NCBI GenBank assembly: GCA_902762305.1
Contig: CACWNW010000025.1
Span: forward strand, 1 to 64,000
DNA: 64,000 bases
Source: Fibrobacter succinogenes
GTDB taxonomy: Bacteria > Fibrobacterota > Fibrobacteria > Fibrobacterales > Fibrobacteraceae
Direction: 5' to 3'
Position numbers and translations under genes: made by a program. The notes beneath the pieces are model-generated. The model did no database searches, was not told the DNA's origin, and saw only the letters and a program-made list of their open reading frames with translations. Of the stretch, positions 17,423-26,830 are shown piece by piece. Position 1 is the stretch's first letter. Each line of letters opens with the position of its first letter.

Positions 17423-17505
17423 ACAGTTCTTAGTTACTAGTTACTAGACTTCTTAATTTATAAATCTCTAGTAACTCAGAACTAGGAACTAGTAACTCAC
17501 ACTAA
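17423..17505. repeat. Inverted-repeat element E2 (AGTTACTAG units)
   Basis: Left arm AGTTCTTAGTTACTAG and right arm CTAGTAACTCAGAACTAGG form a long imperfect hairpin with an AT-rich centre. Together with E1 it brackets the yejB gene. Confidence 0.75.
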
Positions 17506-18332
17506 CGCATCTTTCCGGAGCGAAGCACGTCCATCATGTTGAAGGGCTTGGCGGTACCGGCGGCAATCTGCTCGGCGAGGAAGTTCACGGCGTCCACGGT
17601 GCCTTCGGCATAAATCTTGCGACCACACACGTTATGCTGGAACTCGAAATGCACGGTTCCGTCGGCGCTATCGAGGCTGTAGGTGTGGAAGGCGTGACCG
17701 CCGAGGTATTCCTCGGGCACGTGCATGCGTTCCATCTGTTCCTTTTCGTCGCGGACCTTCTCGATATCGTCCGGCGTGTAGGCAAAGCCCATCTTCTGGA
17801 AGGTGCCCACGACAGCACGGGCCGTACCGCTCGTGTCGGCCTTGGTCTTCTGGTGGCTCTCGACCACGGAAAGCTTGTAGCCGTCGAATGCAGACGGGAA
17901 CTCGTTCGCGAGGAACTCGATCATGCTCTGGAAGGCGACAATCTGCTTCGCCATGTTCGGGGCAATCACGCTCGGGTGGTTCGCTTCGGCAACAAGGCGG
18001 GCAAGCGCATCGCGGTCACCGCCGGTAGTGCCCATCACGAAGGGAATCTTGTGCTTCACGTAAAAGGCGGCATTGTCGTTCACGGCCGTCGGGTGCGTAT
18101 AGTCGATGCAGATGACGTTCGGGTACTTCGCAAGCACTTCACCGATGCGTTCTTCACGGTTGCTCGGCTTCAAAAGCTGGATGGTCTTCCCCGCCACTTC
18201 GGATTCGTTTTCCACAATAATCTCGCCCGTCAAAGAATACGGGACCAGTTCCAAACCGCGGGCGACGCAAGTTTCGGCCACAATGCGGCCCATGTTGCCC
18301 GGAATGCCATTAACCATTACTTGTACAGACAT
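17502..18332 (-). CDS. dapB: 4-hydroxy-tetrahydrodipicolinate reductase
   Basis: 276 residues. NAD(P)H-dependent step of lysine and diaminopimelate synthesis. N-terminal Rossmann motif VNGIPGNMGR; substrate/catalytic motif ESHQKTKADTSGTA, the variant found in plant-type DapB rather than the ESHHxxKxDxPSGT form; MGTTGGDR is the nucleotide region. An earlier in-frame ATG was rejected because AGGAG lies 6 nt before MSVQVMV. A TATTTTTG box precedes the leader. Confidence 0.92.
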   Translation of the reverse strand: MSVQVMVNGIPGNMGRIVAETCVARGLELVPYSLTGEIIVENESEVAGKTIQLLKPSNREERIGEVLAKYPNVICIDYTHPTAVNDNAAFYVKHKIPFVMGTTGGDRDALARLVAEANHPSVIAPNMAKQIVAFQSMIEFLANEFPSAFDGYKLSVVESHQKTKADTSGTARAVVGTFQKMGFAYTPDDIEKVRDEKEQMERMHVPEEYLGGHAFHTYSLDSADGTVHFEFQHNVCGRKIYAEGTVDAVNFLAEQIAAGTAKPFNMMDVLRSGKMR

Positions 18333-18521
18333 AAAAGCTCCTGTTTTTAACCGCAAAAATAATTAAAAAACGCCACCTTTAATAACCGAACCAAGAAAAA
18401 AACAACTTAAACGATTTGATACCCACCCCGCTATCCGTAACCATAATTTTACAAGGTTAAAAGAAAATGGACAACATATGGTATCACAAATTATGAATGC
18501 AATTCCCTAAAATTATCACGC

Positions 18522-18854
18522 ATGAAACGGAAATCTGATGAAGAAAGGGCTTTCGACGAGACCCTCGCGCAAATAATTCTAGCGCGACGCTCGCAATTGA
18601 ACCTTTCGCAGTTATTCATCAGCATCCAATCCGGCGTTTCAAGAACCACAATTGGAAAATGGGAAAGAGGGGTAAAAACACCGATAACGTTCGACCTCTA
18701 TAATGTCCTAAAAATTCTTTACGACAATCCCTCGGATTTCTGGGACGATTTTCACAAGTCTTTCGAAAAGAACGTCTCGTCCATACGCGAAGCCGCCGAC
18801 AAGAAGAAATATATCGATTACTTTGAGCAGACCAGCAAAAAACGTCACTTATAA
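18522..18854 (+). CDS. XRE-family helix-turn-helix protein
   Basis: 110 residues with a single HTH_3 domain (ILARRSQLNLSQLFISIQSGVSRTTIGKWERG, about 18-50) followed by a charged, Lys-rich tail (EAADKKKYIDYFEQ). The gene and its 160-bp upstream region are AT-rich compared with its neighbours. No partner toxin gene is visible; the next gene is convergent ruvX with 4 bp between stops. Confidence 0.8.
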   Translation: MKRKSDEERAFDETLAQIILARRSQLNLSQLFISIQSGVSRTTIGKWERGVKTPITFDLYNVLKILYDNPSDFWDDFHKSFEKNVSSIREAADKKKYIDYFEQTSKKRHL

Positions 18855-18858
18855 GACA

Positions 18859-19272
18859 TCAGGCATTCTCGTCTAGCCAGCGCTGCAAAATAATGGCGGC
18901 AGCCAGCTGGTCGATTACAGCCTTGTTCTTCTGCTTTTTCTTCTTGCTGAAATACGAGGTTTTTTCCTGGGCCTGTACGCTAGAATACGATTCATCCTGC
19001 GTGTATACGGGCAAGCCCGGGAACCGCAGTTTCAAGTCTTCGACAAACTTCTCGACCACGACATTCTTCCCATCCGTTCTTCCGTCCGGGTGGTACGGCA
19101 TCCCGACAACGAACGCATCAATCTTGTTTATCTTCACAAGTTCATCGAGCCTTACAAACAAATTCGTTATCTTCTGGTCGATAGTCTCGCGGGAAAAAGC
19201 CATGCGCAGTTCGGAATCGGCAAAAGCGACTCCGACGCGATGTTCTCCGTAATCAAGCGCAAGGTAGTTCAT
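18859..19272 (-). CDS. ruvX: Putative pre-16S rRNA nuclease / Holliday junction resolvase-like protein
   Basis: 137-residue YqgF/RuvX RNase H-fold protein: LALDYGEHRVGVAFAD, VVGMPYHPDGRTDGK, QDESYSSVQA and KAVIDQLAAAIILQRWLD, each carrying a conserved acidic catalytic residue. The known role in E. coli is 16S rRNA 5-prime maturation. A TATATTTC box lies upstream on the minus strand. Confidence 0.93.
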   Translation of the reverse strand: MNYLALDYGEHRVGVAFADSELRMAFSRETIDQKITNLFVRLDELVKINKIDAFVVGMPYHPDGRTDGKNVVVEKFVEDLKLRFPGLPVYTQDESYSSVQAQEKTSYFSKKKKQKNKAVIDQLAAAIILQRWLDENA

Positions 19273-19422
19273 TGTTTAGACAAAAGACAAATGATTATGC
19301 ACGAAATATAGCAAAATGGGCTGATTCCGGCTTCCTCTGTTTTCAAGACCCATTTTATCGCTTTTTTCATCATTCTCAGCAGATTTCCACCATCTTTCGT
19401 CGTCCGCCTTTCGTCTATTTTC

Positions 19423-19438
19423 TAAATTTGAGCCCACT
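19423..19438 (+). promoter_or_regulatory. Near-leaderless promoter box of the activase gene
   Basis: TAAATTTG followed by exactly 8 nt (AGCCCACT) and ATGAGC. The purC start has the same architecture: TATATTTG, 8 nt (GGCTCACT), ATGAGC. Confidence 0.5.
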
Positions 19439-22400
19439 ATGAGCAATTTGAAGAACGATTTGTGGGTCGGCGTGGACGTAGGTTCCACCACCGTGAAGAT
19501 TGCGGTCGTCGATCCCGAGACCAACAAGCTTTTGCACTACACGTACCAGCGCCACAACGCCATGCAGGCGAAAAAGGTCCACGAGGTCCTTAGGGAGGCG
19601 CACGGTCTTTTCCCCGACAAAAACTTTAGGGTCGCCTTCTGCGGTAGCGGAGGCCAGCCCTTCGCCGAGGCCACACACGCATTCTTCGTGCAAGAAGTGG
19701 TGGCAAACGCACTCGCCGTACGCGCCACCTACCCCGAATCGAGGGTCGCCATCGAACTTGGCGGTCAGGACGCGAAAGTCGTATTTTTCGAAAAAGACAA
19801 GACCACCGGCAAGCTCATCGCCTCCGACATGCGCATGAACGGCGTTTGCGCGGGCGGAACGGGCGCATTCATCGACCAGGTGGCCGAGCTCCTCCGCATC
19901 AAGACGGAGGCCTTCGAAGGCTTCGCCAAGCGCGGCCAGAAGGTCTACGAGATTTCGGGCCGTTGCGGCGTGTTCGCCAAGACGGACATCCAGCCGATGC
20001 TCAATAACGGTGTCGCCAAGGAAGATATCGCCCTTTCGAGCTTCCACGCCATCGCGAAGCAGACCATCGGCGGTCTCGCCCAAGGAATGGAAATCAAGCC
20101 GCCCGTGATTTTCGAGGGTGGCCCGCTCACGTTCAACCCGACGCTCGTCCGCGCATTCAAGGAACGCCTGGGCATCTCCGACGAACAGGCCATCGTGCCG
20201 GAACACTCCGAAGTGCTCGTGGCCATGGGTGCAGCCCTTTCCCTCGGCTCCATGTTCGCGGGCCAGGAATGCCAGTACCGCATGGAAGGCTCGCTCGATG
20301 CGCTCGTGCACTTCAACGAGACCCGCCAGGCCGAAAACAAGGCCAAGGCGGCCGCCGACCTCTTCTTCAAGAACGACGCCGAATACAAGATGTTCCTCGA
20401 AGAACACAAGATGGCCGACAACCACTACCCGCAGCCCGCCTCGGGTTCGACCATCAACGCGTACCTGGGTATCGACGCCGGTTCCACCACCACGAAGTTC
20501 GTGCTCCTCGACGAGCAGGACAAGGTGATCGACGGGTTCTACGCAAGCAACGACGGCGAACCGCTCGCCGTGCTCAAGCGCGCCATGAACGAACTTGCCG
20601 ACCGCTACGAAGAATACGGCTGCAAGCTCAACATCCTGGGCGTAGGCACCACCGGCTACGGTGAACAGCTCTTCGCCAAGGCCGTCCATGCCGACTACCA
20701 TACCGTGGAAACAGTCGCGCACGCGAACGCCGCCCAGCGCCTCTGCCCCGACGTAAGCTTCATCCTCGACATCGGCGGCCAGGACATGAAGGCCATCTCC
20801 GTACAGGACGGCGTGGTCACCGGCATCATCCTGAACGAGGCCTGTTCCTCGGGTTGCGGTTCGTTCATCGAGACGTACGCCCGCAGCCTCGGCATCCCGA
20901 TGGAAAAGATTGCAGAACTCGCATTCAACGCGAAGAGCCCCTCGCAGCTCGGATCCCGCTGCACGGTGTTCATGAACAGTTCCATCATCACGGAACAGCG
21001 CGACGGCAAGCAGCCCGAAGACATCATCGCGGGTATCTGCCGTTCCATCATCAACAACGTCTTTACGAAGGTCATCCGCATCCGTAACCTGAACACCCTC
21101 GGCAAGAAGGTCGTGGTCCAGGGCGGTACCTTCAAGAACAACGCGGTCCTCCGCGCCTTCGAGCAGTACACCGGCTTAAAGCCCATCCGTCCCGAACGTC
21201 CGGGCGAAATGGGCGCCATCGGTATCGCGCTCCTCACCCGCAAGTACATGGAAGAGAAGCGCAAGGAAAACCCGGACCTCAAGTCGAGCTTCATCGGCCT
21301 CGAGGCCATGAAGACCTTCAGCTGGCACAACCAGCCGGGCCAGCTCTGCCAGTACTGCACCAACCACTGCTCCCGCACCATCGTCACGTTCAGCGACGGC
21401 CAGAGCTTCGTTACCGGCAACCGCTGCGAACGCGGCGAAGTCACCGCCGACCCGAACGACCCGAAGACGAAGGCGCTCATCGCCGAAATCAACAAGAAGA
21501 TGCTCTCCGTGCCCGACATGATTAAGCGCACGAACCAGCTTCTGGTGAAGGACTACGCCCCGGCAAAGCTCGTCGAGAACAACGGGAAGACCATCGGTAT
21601 CCCGCGCGCGCTCGAATTCTGGGCATCCCTCCCCTTCTGGAAGGCGTTCTTCACGAGCCTCGGCTACACCGTCGTGGTGAGCCGCCAGAGCGACTACAAG
21701 ATGTTCGAAGCCGGCCTCCACAGCGTGCCCTCCGACACCGTGTGCTTCCCGGCGAAGCTCGTGCACGGCCATGTGCTCTCCCTTATCGAGAAGAAGGTCG
21801 ACCGCATTTTCTTCCCGATGATGATTGCCATCCCGAGCGACCACACCAAGTTTACCGCCACCTCCGTTTGCCCGGTGGTGCAGGCCTACCCGAACGTGTG
21901 CAAGAACACCGACGAGCCCGAAAAGAACTACGGCGTGCCGATGGACCAGCCTATTTTCCACTGGTTCAATACGAAGCTCCGCCGCAGCCAGACCGTCGAC
22001 TGGTTCCACGAGCACTGGAAACTCGACAGGAAGCTTTTGAACAAGGCCGTCGACGAAGGCGAAAAGGCCCTCAACTGCTACCGCACCACGCTCCTCGAGG
22101 AAGGCCAGAAGATTCTCGACGACGTACGCGCCAAGAACAGCTTTGCCGTCGTCATCGCGGGCCGTCCGTACCATGCGGATACGCTCATCAACCACAACAT
22201 TGCAAGCCACTTCACCGCGATGGGCATTCCGGTACTCACTACCGAATCGCTCCCGGGCGTGTACGACCAAGATGTGCCGAACCACACCCGTATCGAAATC
22301 AAGAACACGTTCCACCTGCGCATGATTGGCGCCACCATGATTGCGGCCAAGGACCCGAACATCGAGCTTGCCCAGATCGTGAGCTTCGGATGCGGGCACG

Positions 22401-23872
22401 ACTCCATCCTGACCGACGAGATGATGCGCATGCTGCACCTTGATTCCAACAAGGAAATGCTCATGCTCAAGCTCGACGAGGGCGACGCCCGCGGCCCGGT
22501 GGGCATCCGCATCAAGAGCTTCATCGAGACGGTGAAGGCCCGCCGTGCGGCAAACCTCCCCGACAAGCCCGAAAGCAAGGAACCGCTGTACCATACGCCG
22601 TTCCTCCCCGAGGACAAGGCCCGCCGTCGCATCTTGACGCCGAACCTCTCTCCCGCCTTTACCGTGCTTGCAAGCGAATACATGAAGCGCGAAGGCTACA
22701 TTGCCGAATACCTGCCCGTCGCCGACAAGAAGGCCATCGAGCTCGGCAAGAAGTTCGTGCACAACGACATCTGCTTCCCCTGCCAGGTGAACATCGGCGA
22801 AGCCCTGAAGTGGCTCGTGGATCACCCCGACGTTCCGCAGAAATCCGTTTCGATGTGCCTCGCGAAGAACTGCGAGAACTGCCGCGCCGTTCAGTACGCC
22901 GTGCTCGCCCGCAAGGCGCTCGACGAAGCTGGATTCAAGGATGTCACCATCATTACGACCGGTGTCGACTACAAGGGAATGCACCCCGGCTTCCAGCTGG
23001 GCCTGGACTTCCGCCTCCACATGCTGTGGGGCCTCGTCACCATGGATGCCATCGAGACGATGTACCGCGCGGTGCGCCCCTACGAAGTCAACAAGGGCGA
23101 TACCCAGAAGGTTTACGATGAATGGATGCCGAAGGTGATCGCCGTTGCAGGCCACCTCACCACCTCTCAGCTGGTGCGCCCCTCCAAGCTCATCGAAGTC
23201 TTCGAACAGTGCATCGACGCCTTCAACGCCATCGAGATTACTCCCGAACGCAAGAGAGGCATCCGCAAGCCGCGCGTCGCCGTGCTCGGTGAAATCCTCA
23301 TGAACTACCACCCGAGCGCAAACGGATTCGTGGAAGAATACCTCATGAACAACGGGATGGAAGTCTACCTCCCCGGCATGACGGACTTCTTCCGCGTCGA
23401 CGAAGTCGTGCGCAGCGAAAAGCTCAAGCGCGGATTCTCGGCGAACCCGCTCATGGACCGCGTGGAAGGCGGCGTTACGGCCAGGGTCTACACCCACGCC
23501 GTGGAAACCGCCCGCAAGTCCATGCACAAGTTCAAGCTCTATGAGCACCACGCCGACTGCTACGAACTGGTGAACTACGTCTCCGACATCATCGACCCGA
23601 CGTACAACACCGGTGAAGGCTGGCTCATCCCGGGCGAAATCCTGTACAATGCGCAGCATGGCGTGAACAGCTACATCATCTTGCAGCCGTTCGCCTGCCT
23701 TGCCAACCACATCAGTGGCCGCGGCCTCACCAAGGCCGTGAAGGAACGCTGCCCGCACATACAGATTTTGAGCCTCGACTACGATCCGGATACGAGTTTC
23801 GCGAACATCGAAAACCGTCTCCAGATGCTCATCATCAATGCGCGCGAACTGGAAAAAGCGAACCAAGCTTAA
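19439..23872 (+). CDS. 2-hydroxyacyl-CoA dehydratase activase-related fusion protein
   Basis: 1477-residue cytoplasmic protein. Two tandem BadF/BadG/BcrA/BcrD ATPase domains (DVGSTTVKIAVVD near residue 10; DAGSTTTKFVLLD near 345), each with a Cys that could ligate a shared 4Fe-4S cluster (CAGGTGAFIDQ with CGVFAKTDIQ; CSSGCGSFIE with CTVFMNSS). Then a CxxCxxxC-like segment (CQYCTNHCSRT), a DUF2229 region (IPRALEFWASLPFWKAFF), and a C-terminal segment like the dehydratase D component (CLAKNCENCRA). Large fusions of this layout are known, but no physiological substrate is established. No true dehydratase genes lie nearby. Confidence 0.87.
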   Translation: MSNLKNDLWVGVDVGSTTVKIAVVDPETNKLLHYTYQRHNAMQAKKVHEVLREAHGLFPDKNFRVAFCGSGGQPFAEATHAFFVQEVVANALAVRATYPESRVAIELGGQDAKVVFFEKDKTTGKLIASDMRMNGVCAGGTGAFIDQVAELLRIKTEAFEGFAKRGQKVYEISGRCGVFAKTDIQPMLNNGVAKEDIALSSFHAIAKQTIGGLAQGMEIKPPVIFEGGPLTFNPTLVRAFKERLGISDEQAIVPEHSEVLVAMGAALSLGSMFAGQECQYRMEGSLDALVHFNETRQAENKAKAAADLFFKNDAEYKMFLEEHKMADNHYPQPASGSTINAYLGIDAGSTTTKFVLLDEQDKVIDGFYASNDGEPLAVLKRAMNELADRYEEYGCKLNILGVGTTGYGEQLFAKAVHADYHTVETVAHANAAQRLCPDVSFILDIGGQDMKAISVQDGVVTGIILNEACSSGCGSFIETYARSLGIPMEKIAELAFNAKSPSQLGSRCTVFMNSSIITEQRDGKQPEDIIAGICRSIINNVFTKVIRIRNLNTLGKKVVVQGGTFKNNAVLRAFEQYTGLKPIRPERPGEMGAIGIALLTRKYMEEKRKENPDLKSSFIGLEAMKTFSWHNQPGQLCQYCTNHCSRTIVTFSDGQSFVTGNRCERGEVTADPNDPKTKALIAEINKKMLSVPDMIKRTNQLLVKDYAPAKLVENNGKTIGIPRALEFWASLPFWKAFFTSLGYTVVVSRQSDYKMFEAGLHSVPSDTVCFPAKLVHGHVLSLIEKKVDRIFFPMMIAIPSDHTKFTATSVCPVVQAYPNVCKNTDEPEKNYGVPMDQPIFHWFNTKLRRSQTVDWFHEHWKLDRKLLNKAVDEGEKALNCYRTTLLEEGQKILDDVRAKNSFAVVIAGRPYHADTLINHNIASHFTAMGIPVLTTESLPGVYDQDVPNHTRIEIKNTFHLRMIGATMIAAKDPNIELAQIVSFGCGHDSILTDEMMRMLHLDSNKEMLMLKLDEGDARGPVGIRIKSFIETVKARRAANLPDKPESKEPLYHTPFLPEDKARRRILTPNLSPAFTVLASEYMKREGYIAEYLPVADKKAIELGKKFVHNDICFPCQVNIGEALKWLVDHPDVPQKSVSMCLAKNCENCRAVQYAVLARKALDEAGFKDVTIITTGVDYKGMHPGFQLGLDFRLHMLWGLVTMDAIETMYRAVRPYEVNKGDTQKVYDEWMPKVIAVAGHLTTSQLVRPSKLIEVFEQCIDAFNAIEITPERKRGIRKPRVAVLGEILMNYHPSANGFVEEYLMNNGMEVYLPGMTDFFRVDEVVRSEKLKRGFSANPLMDRVEGGVTARVYTHAVETARKSMHKFKLYEHHADCYELVNYVSDIIDPTYNTGEGWLIPGEILYNAQHGVNSYIILQPFACLANHISGRGLTKAVKERCPHIQILSLDYDPDTSFANIENRLQMLIINARELEKANQA

Positions 23873-23886
23873 ATGAAAGAACAAAA

Positions 23887-23982
23887 GTTATTGGTCATTA
23901 GTCACTAGTTCTTAGTTAGATAAAAGCGCCTTTGGCGCCTAGCTAAGTTCTATTGACCATTGACTAGTGACTAACAACTAAA
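23887..23982. repeat. Inverted-repeat element E3
   Basis: Arms TTATTGGTCATTAGTCACTAG and CTAGTGACTAACAACTAA, inner arms CTTAGTTAG / CTAGCTAAG, and a central hairpin GCGCC-ttt-GGCGC. It fills most of the gap between the activase and ABC-F genes. Confidence 0.8.
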
Positions 23983-23992
23983 GAAATAACAC

Positions 23993-25588
23993 ATGTTAAA
24001 CGTCTCTAATGTCAGTCTTCAATACGGTAGCCGCGTCCTTTTCAAGGAAGTGAACCTCTCGTTCAAGCGCGGCAACTGCTACGGAGTCATCGGCGCGAAC
24101 GGCGCCGGAAAGTCCACGTTCCTCAAGATCCTTTCGGGCGAACTCGAACCCAACACCGGCGAGGTCACCAAGGACCCGGGCGAACGCATCGCCGTCCTGA
24201 AGCAGGACCACTTCGCCTACGAACAGAACACCGTTCTCGAAACCGTCATGATGGGCTTCCCCGAGCTCTACGAGCTCGGCAAAAAACGCGACGAACTCTA
24301 CGCGCTGCCCGAAATGACCGAAGAACAGGGCATGCAGGCCATGGAAATCGAGACCCGCTTCGGCGAAATCGGCGGTTACGAAGCCGACTCCAGCGCCGCG
24401 GTGCTCCTGAAGGGCCTCGGCATCCCCGAAGAATTCCACTACAGCCTCATGGCCGACCTCGACGGCGGCCAGAAAATCCGCGTTCTCCTTGCCCAGGCGC
24501 TGTTCGGCAACCCGGACATCCTGTTGCTTGACGAACCGACGAACCACCTTGACCTGGAAACCGTCGGCTGGCTCGAAGACTACCTCGAACGCTTCGAGAA
24601 CATCGTCATCGTGGTGAGCCACGACCGTCACTTCCTCAACGCGGTCTGCACGCACACCTGCGACATCGACTACGGCAAGATCAACATCTACGGCGGTAAC
24701 TACGAATTCTGGTACGCAGCCAGCCAGCTCGCCCAGAAGCAGAGAAAGGACCAGAACCGCCGCGCCGAAGAAAAGATTGAAGAATTGAAGGCGTTCATCC
24801 GCCGCTTCGCCAGTAACGCCGCCAAGGCCAAGCAGGCCACCTCCCGCAAGAAGCTTTTGGACAAGATGACCGTCGAAGAAATGCCGGCATCGAGCCGCAA
24901 GTTCCCGTGGGTCAACTTCAAGATGGACCGCGAACCGGGCAAGATCGTGCTCGAAGTCAAGAACGCCGACATCGACGGCGGTGACGGAATTGTCTGCAAG
25001 GGCCTGAACTTCAGCCTGAACAGCGGAGACAAGGTCGCGCTCGTCGGTGAATACGACACGCTCAAGACGGCATTCTTCCAGCTGATTGCCCAGGAGACTA
25101 AGGCTCCCGAAGGCGTGCTCAAGTGGGGCAACACCATCAGCTACAGCTACTTCCCGAAGAACAACGACGCCTACTTCGGCACCGACCTCTCCCTCGTGGA
25201 TTGGCTGCGCCAGTACAGCAAGGAACAGGACGAAACGTTCATCCGCGGGTTCCTCGGCCGCATGCTCTTCACCGGCGAAGAAGCGCTCAAGAGCGCAAAC
25301 GTGCTCTCCGGTGGCGAGAAGGTGCGCTGCATGCTCAGCCGCATGATGCTCAGCAACGCGAACTGCCTCTTGCTCGACGAACCGACTGCCCACCTGGACC
25401 TCGAAGCGATTACCGCCCTCAACAACGGCCTCACCGCTTTCCAGGGCCCCATCATCTTCTGCTCGCAGGACCACGAATTTGTTCAGACTGTCGCAAACCG
25501 CGTCCTGGAACTCACGCCGAACGGAGTGCTCGACCGCTCCATCACCTTCGACGAATGGCTCGAGAGCAAAAAAACGAGGAAAAAGTAA
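23993..25588 (+). CDS. ABC-F family ATPase
   Basis: 531 residues, two nucleotide-binding domains without membrane parts, so probably a ribosome-associated translation factor (YbiT/Uup/EttA relatives). First domain: Walker A GANGAGKST (34-42), signature LDGGQ instead of LSGGQ, Walker B LLLDEPTNHLD. A charged linker follows (RRAEEKIEELKAFIRRF). Second domain: Walker A is degenerate (GEYDTLKT where GxxxxGKT is expected), signature LSGGEK, Walker B LLLDEPTAHLD. The position next to E3 leaves little room for a promoter. Confidence 0.9.
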   Translation: MLNVSNVSLQYGSRVLFKEVNLSFKRGNCYGVIGANGAGKSTFLKILSGELEPNTGEVTKDPGERIAVLKQDHFAYEQNTVLETVMMGFPELYELGKKRDELYALPEMTEEQGMQAMEIETRFGEIGGYEADSSAAVLLKGLGIPEEFHYSLMADLDGGQKIRVLLAQALFGNPDILLLDEPTNHLDLETVGWLEDYLERFENIVIVVSHDRHFLNAVCTHTCDIDYGKINIYGGNYEFWYAASQLAQKQRKDQNRRAEEKIEELKAFIRRFASNAAKAKQATSRKKLLDKMTVEEMPASSRKFPWVNFKMDREPGKIVLEVKNADIDGGDGIVCKGLNFSLNSGDKVALVGEYDTLKTAFFQLIAQETKAPEGVLKWGNTISYSYFPKNNDAYFGTDLSLVDWLRQYSKEQDETFIRGFLGRMLFTGEEALKSANVLSGGEKVRCMLSRMMLSNANCLLLDEPTAHLDLEAITALNNGLTAFQGPIIFCSQDHEFVQTVANRVLELTPNGVLDRSITFDEWLESKKTRKK

Positions 25589-25642
25589 AAGTCCGTCCAA
25601 AGGGAACTGCATTTCATCGTTCAATTTCGCACATAAATCAGC

Positions 25643-25677
25643 AAAAAGGCCATTCATCCAGAATGGCCTTTTCTTTT
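25643..25677 (+). terminator. Terminator of the ABC-F gene
   Basis: AAAAGGCCATTC / GAATGGCCTTTT hairpin with a 5-nt loop and a trailing T-rich run. Confidence 0.85.
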
Positions 25678-25726
25678 ACTCCGGAATAATATATTTTGTG
25701 CACAAAACAGTAAAAAGGAGAAGAAT

Positions 25727-26821
25727 ATGAAAGAGTTTATCCGAAATTTATTCGTTTTTGCCGCCATATTTACAGTAAGCGCTTTCGCAGTAGACAAAGT
25801 CTACATGCCTCCCGTCGGCACCACCAACATCCACAGCGACTACGGCATCGCAGCGCAGAAGCTGGTAAAAATCTACATCGAAGATGACGGCCGATTCGTG
25901 CTTGTAGAAGGTTCCGCAGCCGACAGCGTCGACATCAGCAACTTCGGATCGGTACAGAACAAGGCAAAAGAAAAAGGTTGTACCAAGATCCTTATCGCCG
26001 AATTCACCCGTCTGGGCGATAACGTCATCCTCTCGTTCAAGCTCTACAACACAGACAGCGAAGCCCCCATCTGGCAAGACCGCATGAAGGCAGCCAACCC
26101 CGACGATTTCGACCCCATCATCCAGCGCATGGCCCGCACCATCGGCACAAAAGAAAAGGCGACCACCGACCAGGACATCTACAATGTCACCTCACAAGAG
26201 AGCAAGCGCCGCAAGCGCCTGAAGGCATACTCCTACTTCGGTATCGGCATCGGCGGTTTGCTCCCGCTCTCCCCCTCCGTAGAAATGACTCCGAACCTAA
26301 ACGTATTCGGCATGTATGACACGCAGAGTTTCCTCATCGGTCTCGATTTAAACTACAGTGGCATGAATGGTGATTCCCGCTATACTTATGGTGATTTCTC
26401 CATATCCGCATACTACGCTTTTGGCCGTAAGTTCATCGCCCCTTACATCGGCGGCGGCATGAGCTACTCCTCAGTCGATTACACAAGCGATGTATCGTAC
26501 GTAACTGCAACACGTGAATACGATTCCTTCATTGGAGACTACACAACGTCCTCCCGAAAAGAAACCGCAACCTACACAGATTCGAAATCCGGCGTAGGCG
26601 CATTCGTCGGCGGCGGCCTGATGTTCAACCGAGCAAGCAACATCGTCCTCTTTGCCGAAACAAAATATTTCATAGACTTCTACAAGCTGACCCAGCCCAA
26701 GAACGAAGTCACTCAGAAACAGTGGTACGACTACAACAACAACGACACCAGCCTGCCGAGCAAGTCGAACAAGCTCTTCCAGGGCTTCATGTTCAACCTC
26801 AAAATCGGTTTCGGATTCTAG
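25727..26821 (+). CDS. Outer-membrane beta-barrel protein with an N-terminal periplasmic domain
   Basis: 364 residues, not recognised as a named family. Signal peptide ends at SAFA-VD. Residues about 20-135 form a small alpha/beta domain (LVKIYIEDDGRFVLVEG, KAKEKGCTKILIAEFTRLG) like the CsgG/TolB-type N-terminal fold. From about 150, YFGIGIGGLLPL through FMFNLKIGFGF is a run of amphipathic strands ending in Phe, as in outer-membrane barrels. The AAGGAG site precedes the ATG. It is followed by a lipoprotein gene 9 bp downstream, so the two may form an envelope pair. Confidence 0.7.
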   Translation: MKEFIRNLFVFAAIFTVSAFAVDKVYMPPVGTTNIHSDYGIAAQKLVKIYIEDDGRFVLVEGSAADSVDISNFGSVQNKAKEKGCTKILIAEFTRLGDNVILSFKLYNTDSEAPIWQDRMKAANPDDFDPIIQRMARTIGTKEKATTDQDIYNVTSQESKRRKRLKAYSYFGIGIGGLLPLSPSVEMTPNLNVFGMYDTQSFLIGLDLNYSGMNGDSRYTYGDFSISAYYAFGRKFIAPYIGGGMSYSSVDYTSDVSYVTATREYDSFIGDYTTSSRKETATYTDSKSGVGAFVGGGLMFNRASNIVLFAETKYFIDFYKLTQPKNEVTQKQWYDYNNNDTSLPSKSNKLFQGFMFNLKIGFGF

Positions 26822-26830
26822 GATTAGACC

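Noticed and set aside
16285-17505. Insertion sequence around yejB
   Set aside because: No transposase gene and no target-site duplication seen; flanking repeats are similar in design but not in sequence.
18522-18854. Antitoxin of a toxin-antitoxin pair
   Set aside because: The HTH protein has no adjacent small partner gene; the next gene is the convergent housekeeping gene ruvX.
21176-23884. A 902-codon open frame on the minus strand opposite the activase gene
   Set aside because: It mirrors a GC-rich, strongly codon-biased gene whose antisense frame lacks stops; its translation is rich in Val/His/Glu/Phe, shows no motifs and has no ribosome-binding site.
23996-25657. A 553-codon open frame antisense to the ABC-F gene
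   Set aside because: Shadow of the sense gene; no family motifs.
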